Positions 21,397-24,571 of a DNA stretch of 24,571 bases are shown here, piece after piece; position 1 is the first letter of the stretch; each line of letters starts with the position of its first letter. Origin of the DNA: Phellopilus nigrolimitatus. Taxonomy: Eukaryota; Basidiomycota; Agaricomycetes; Hymenochaetales; Hymenochaetaceae. The DNA is taken from positions 1-24,571 of the forward strand of contig JAJOHG010000377.1 of assembly GCA_021029095.1 (NCBI GenBank), read 5' to 3'. Below the pieces are notes generated by a model. That model saw nothing but the letters and a program-made list of their open reading frames with translations. It ran no database searches and was not told the DNA's origin. The position numbers and the translations under genes were made by a program.

Positions 21397-22250
21397 AGAA
21401 ATGGGAATCTACAAGTGGGATTTGAATAGAGAAGCAAGCAATTGAGAACCACATAGCCTATTCTTGATGCCATTTCAAACCATCAGAACGCACGAGACCC
21501 CCCAAAGTATTCGCGGCTTTATTCGCGGCTTCGAATCGAAAGTTTCCACACATAAAAAGCAAATAATGAGAGATCCAGAGGCAAGAAACGTCGGCATGTG
21601 GTGTAGGCGCTTAAGGGATCTCTCAAAACAATTTCAGTCGCTTGAATTGAAGAATGAGCGGCGGAGCTGTCATCAGGCAAAGCTACCGCGACGAATATGA
21701 GCCAGGGTCCTTCTGATTGTCGATTTCTACTAACAAATCATTTGCAAAGCAGCCGATGGACACGGATGTCGTGCCAGCCTTTGTTCTGTTGGGTCCGGTA
21801 TGGTAAAGGTGGTGGAGCTCAACGCAATTAATATGCAAACTGGAGAAAGCCATTTGAATGCAATGCGCTTGCGATGGCGGGTAGAGAATGGGCGTACTTT
21901 CGTGAACAGAAATCTAGTTCCGCTTCCAGTACCAGAGTTCGAGAAATTGTGATAGGAAGGGCATTCTAATTCTGCAGCGAGGGATGTCTGTCCTGATTCC
22001 GGCAGCGCAGAACCCGGAACCTCCATACACTACCAAATTTCTGAAATACAGTTACAGAAGGACAGCCGTTCAACTGTTAGACGGATCCTCGGAGATCTTG
22101 TTTTGTGAGCATACGTCGAAGACGGGCATGCGACGGCGCTGAGGCCACAGGACTACACAGTTCAAAGCTTATCAACTTCCACTGAACAATAAAAACCCTT
22201 CGGAGTCATCGCAAACCCGATATCGCTGGAGGTTGACTGTCCTTCGCACC
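21397..22250. promoter_or_regulatory. Divergent promoter region, unit C
   Basis: Homologous to 10645-11533. Conserved blocks include 22037-22083 (with GAAATACAGTTACAGAAGGA) and the GTCGAAGACG block near 22113. It separates CYP-C from a dioxygenase scrap. No gene seen. Confidence 0.5.
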
Positions 22251-22357
22251 ATGATCATGACGCAGACTGAAATGCGGAATGATGTCTGCAGACAGACAGA
22301 CTTCAGTAAGCCTGTCTCGGACGAGCAAATTGAAGATATCATCAATGCGGAGAACAG
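22251..22357 (+). pseudogene. N-terminal scrap of TfdA-like dioxygenase, unit C
   Basis: ATG at 22251 and 22257 correspond to 11534 and 11540. The frame reads MTQTEMRNDVCRQT, then jumps straight to DFSKPVSDEQIEDIINAENR. The segment holding KPLHPSIGAE and the first intron has been deleted in frame. Homology stops at about 22357 after AACAGG, and the rest of the enzyme is absent, so it cannot be active. It shows the unexpanded single DFSKPVS unit. Confidence 0.75.
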
Positions 22358-22529
22358 GCAACCAGAGACTGGAGAGCCATCCAGAAGCAGCGGAAAAAAG
22401 CTTCGTCCGAGGGATCACCCCGGCCGGCCAGTTTGATAGTCAAACAGTGGCACAACTACCTTCAGGACATTCCCAGGATCGATCAGCCCCCGAGTCCTTC
22501 TCAAGGAACTGCTAACGCAGTATGCAAGC
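22358..22529. other. Unassigned DNA between relics
   Basis: Short stretch with no recognisable sequence, between the dioxygenase scrap and the PP2A B56 relic. Confidence 0.4.
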
Positions 22530-23384
22530 TGCGAGTGTATAGAGAGAGGCTCTTCACCTTGTACAGCGGGACGAGCACCCGCGTAAGGAACGTCTTGTGC
22601 TCCTCCTTGAACGGGAGTGCGAAACTGTTGATGATCGAGCCGAGAATCTCGAGCAGCTCTGCGATCCCGTTGTCCCGCTCCATTTAGTAGATGAATTGAA
22701 AGAACATGTTGCTGGTCGAGAGCCGGATGAACGAGCGAAGGGTGCAGCGTCGTCTTAGGAAGTCGCGCTCTCGCGCGGGTCCTCCGAGTCGAACAACTCG
22801 AGCAGATTGTGCACGAATGTCTGGTCGATGTACCGCTTCACGACGCTTGTGTTGAAGTCTGGCGCCTCGATGAAACGCAGGAAGAACTCGTACACGATTT
22901 GAAGATGCGGCCGGGCAAGTTCCAACACAGGTTCATCCTCTTCGGGATCGAACGCGTCGCCAGTCGGATTGGTTGAGGGGGTATCAAGCGGAAGAGAATC
23001 ATCACAAACTGAACGGCAGCTCAGCACTCAGCGACTCAAAAGAAAACACAAACACGCAACATGTCAACGACCTCGGGGTATATTTTTTTAAATAATGTTT
23101 GCCCCTTAATTGCTTGCCCTTGAGTTCCGAGCTGGCGTAGTCGAAGTCGAAGACGACTTAGCGTTTCCTACGGCGAGGTTTCTGCACAATTGCTTATTTA
23201 GAGGAGAGGCCAAATGTCGATGATTGTAATAGTGCTCACCGCTGAATGGTGGGGGCCGCTTGATCTCTGCTTTCTCAGACGGCACAAAGCGGCTGCTGCG
23301 CTGCTTGCGTGGCGGCTTGCCAATGATATGGATCTTGTTTTAGGGCGTCGGGCGGAGGCGGTTAAGCGTCGAGCGCGACGGCAT
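22530..23384 (-). pseudogene. PP2A regulatory subunit B56 (B') family, degenerate copy
   Basis: Pieces of the B56-type regulatory subunit of protein phosphatase 2A, which targets the phosphatase to substrates. In order on the minus strand: N-terminal exon from 23384 with RKQRSSRFVPSEKAE, broken by TAA at 23340-23342 and ending at a GTGAGC donor (23239); [19 protein letters not shown] and [20 protein letters not shown] in the frame ending at 22755; FIRLSTSNMFFQFIY followed by a stop; and [20 protein letters not shown] with [12 protein letters not shown] and KVKSL down to about 22530. Missing: the exon block between FVPSEK and NPTGDAF, the segment after DPRE (replaced by a frameshift and deletion), and the whole C-terminal half. 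B56 proteins are normally about 500 residues or more. It is clearly non-functional. Confidence 0.85.
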
Positions 23385-23734
23385 GCCCGTGTCTTGCGCG
23401 CCCAACGTACGTAAGTTGAGCTCGCTCTCGGCCTGTTCGCGCCGGCATAAAAATGCTTCTGCCGAGGTGCCGTGACCAACTTGTCATCAATTAAACCCGT
23501 GAGGCATAATCCGGTATAACCTTACATCATAAGGAAGTGTCTTTGAGCATGAAGCATCATTCAGTCGCAGAGAAAACCAAAGCCGATCAAGTGTTTAACG
23601 CACGCTTCATTGATGATGATCAAGTATACCTACCCAATTTTGATCTTGCCGTACGCTTCACCGATCTCCAGTGATCATCGATTAAACCCAAAATCAAATC
23701 TGAACTACAGCAAAGATATACAATACCCACGTGA
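23385..23734. other. Unassigned DNA before unit D
   Basis: No supported gene. A 41-codon frame at 23549-23674 (ending FDLAVRFTDLQ) looks protein-like but has no support. Confidence 0.4.
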
Positions 23735-24048
23735 CAAAGCATTGAAAGAGGAACGTCGGTGAGCCACATTTGCAGAATTGGACAAATGGCAGTAGCACCT
23801 TTGAGGTTCTTTCACAATACGGATCTTCACTGTATGATGACAAGGACAGGTACGGTGATAGAAATGCTGTACTTCATTCTCAAAATGCAATCGTGAACAA
23901 AATGGCTTGTAAAAAGATTCAATCCGGCATAGGAAAAACAAGCGTAGGAAAACGTGAGAGCACAGGTTTATCGTACACGGGTTTATCGTCTGCCCCTTCC
24001 ACCGCCAGCCAAAACATCCTTCATCGTATTTACTTTGTATTGCAATTC
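23735..24048. repeat. 3' spacer, partial third copy (unit D)
   Basis: Matches 14612-14950 and 7960-8250 from the AAAGAGGAACGTCGGTGAGCC block onward. The left part of the spacer is absent, so the unit D breakpoint lies near 23735. Confidence 0.75.
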
Positions 24049-24567
24049 TCAGTCTTGATTGATAAGTGATATGTGCTTTGCGTTGCGAGGGACGATCCTA
24101 CACTTGAAGGGTTTCGGTTTACTAGAAACGCCGAGTGTAAGCATTTGCATCCTCAGCCCCTTCTGAAAAGGGACAACTCACCTAGTGAACCCGAATGAGT
24201 ATTCGGCAGGTGGCATAGTCTCTTTCCCGGTGTCAGGATCAATAGGAGGCAGGATATCAAACACCGCAAGGATGTTGGCTATCGCCAGCCAGATGCTAGC
24301 ATCCGCGAAAAACCTTCCGGGACAAATTCTGAGAGCATCGTACAACGTTATGTAAGTAGAGAAACGCGGGAGCGCGGGAAGATCTAGGAACTTGCCTGCG
24401 TCCAAACCCAAACGCCAAAGAGCTCGGGTCATCTGCCTCAAATCCGTTCAACGAGCGCGTGCTAAAATCAGCTCCTCCGTTGCGAATTTGGGTTTCAACT
24501 TCTTAAGATGTCTTTCGGGCGAAAACATCTCAGGACTCGGGAAGTAGCGTTCATCTTTCATCATTGC
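24049..24567 (-). pseudogene. Cytochrome P450 CYP-D, 3' exons only, frameshifted exon 11
   Basis: Fourth array P450, cut by the right window edge. Visible exons: 11 (24567-24396, 172 nt against 174 in CYP-A and CYP-B), 12 (24328-24182, with CPGRFFADAS haem loop) and 13 (24121-24049). Exons 12 and 13 are open and match CYP-A closely. Exon 11 lacks one A near 24564 (second codon, giving an immediate TGA) and one A near 24501. Both losses are in short A/T runs. The donor is GC, as in CYP-A and CYP-C. Either the copy is decaying or these are sequencing errors near a contig end; in the second case it would be a normal gene. Confidence 0.7.
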
Positions 24568-24571
24568 CTGG

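Noticed and set aside
23549..23674. 41-codon ORF ending FDLAVRFTDLQ
   Set aside because: Protein-like but too short to support without homologues or transcripts.
1..24571. CRISPR arrays, rRNA or tRNA genes, bacterial operons
   Set aside because: No direct-repeat and spacer pattern, no recognisable tRNA or rRNA stretch, and the intron-rich genes show a eukaryotic nuclear origin.

Overview
The window reads as nuclear DNA of a filamentous basidiomycete, most likely an agaricomycete. Genes are cut by many 50-60 base GT-AG introns, exons are short with conserved phases, and the P450, beta-carbonic anhydrase, TfdA-type dioxygenase and PP2A B56 sequences are of fungal type. This rests on gene structure and remembered family signatures; no database search was possible.

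Layout, left to right. (1) Positions 1-778: a minus-strand gene of unknown function that runs off the left edge. (2) Positions 1499-2877: a complete five-exon beta-carbonic anhydrase. (3) Positions 2878-5050: gene-poor DNA with one relic of a small CxxC-rich protein and a short hairpin. (4) Positions 5138-7379: a complete 12-exon plus-strand cytochrome P450 (here CYP-1). (5) From 7220 to the right edge: a degenerating tandem array of a unit consisting of a 3' spacer, a minus-strand P450, a roughly 0.9 kb divergent promoter region and a plus-strand TfdA-like Fe(II)/2-oxoglutarate dioxygenase. Its P450s are CYP-A (10580 to 8251), CYP-B (17301 to 14951), CYP-C (21336 to 18978) and CYP-D (cut off at 24571). 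CYP-A, -B and -C have intact 13-exon structures coding for 544, 543 and 542 residues. CYP-D has two one-base deletions in its only visible exon 11.

The dioxygenase has decayed everywhere. It is long but broken next to CYP-A (11534-13045) and survives only as scraps next to CYP-B and CYP-C. A Tc1/mariner/pogo-like MITE (13111-13703 with TA target sites) lies between units A and B, beside a copied tail of CYP-1 that marks the duplication breakpoint. A broken copy of a PP2A B56 regulatory subunit (23384 to 22530) and an unrelated 33-base inverted repeat (18343-18629) fill gaps between units.

Inferred biology: CYP-1 and the array P450s share exon sizes and phases almost exactly, so they come from one ancestor. 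The array looks like a birth-and-death locus for oxidative (xenobiotic or secondary) metabolism, in which P450 coding is kept while the paired dioxygenase is lost. Substrates cannot be read from the sequence.
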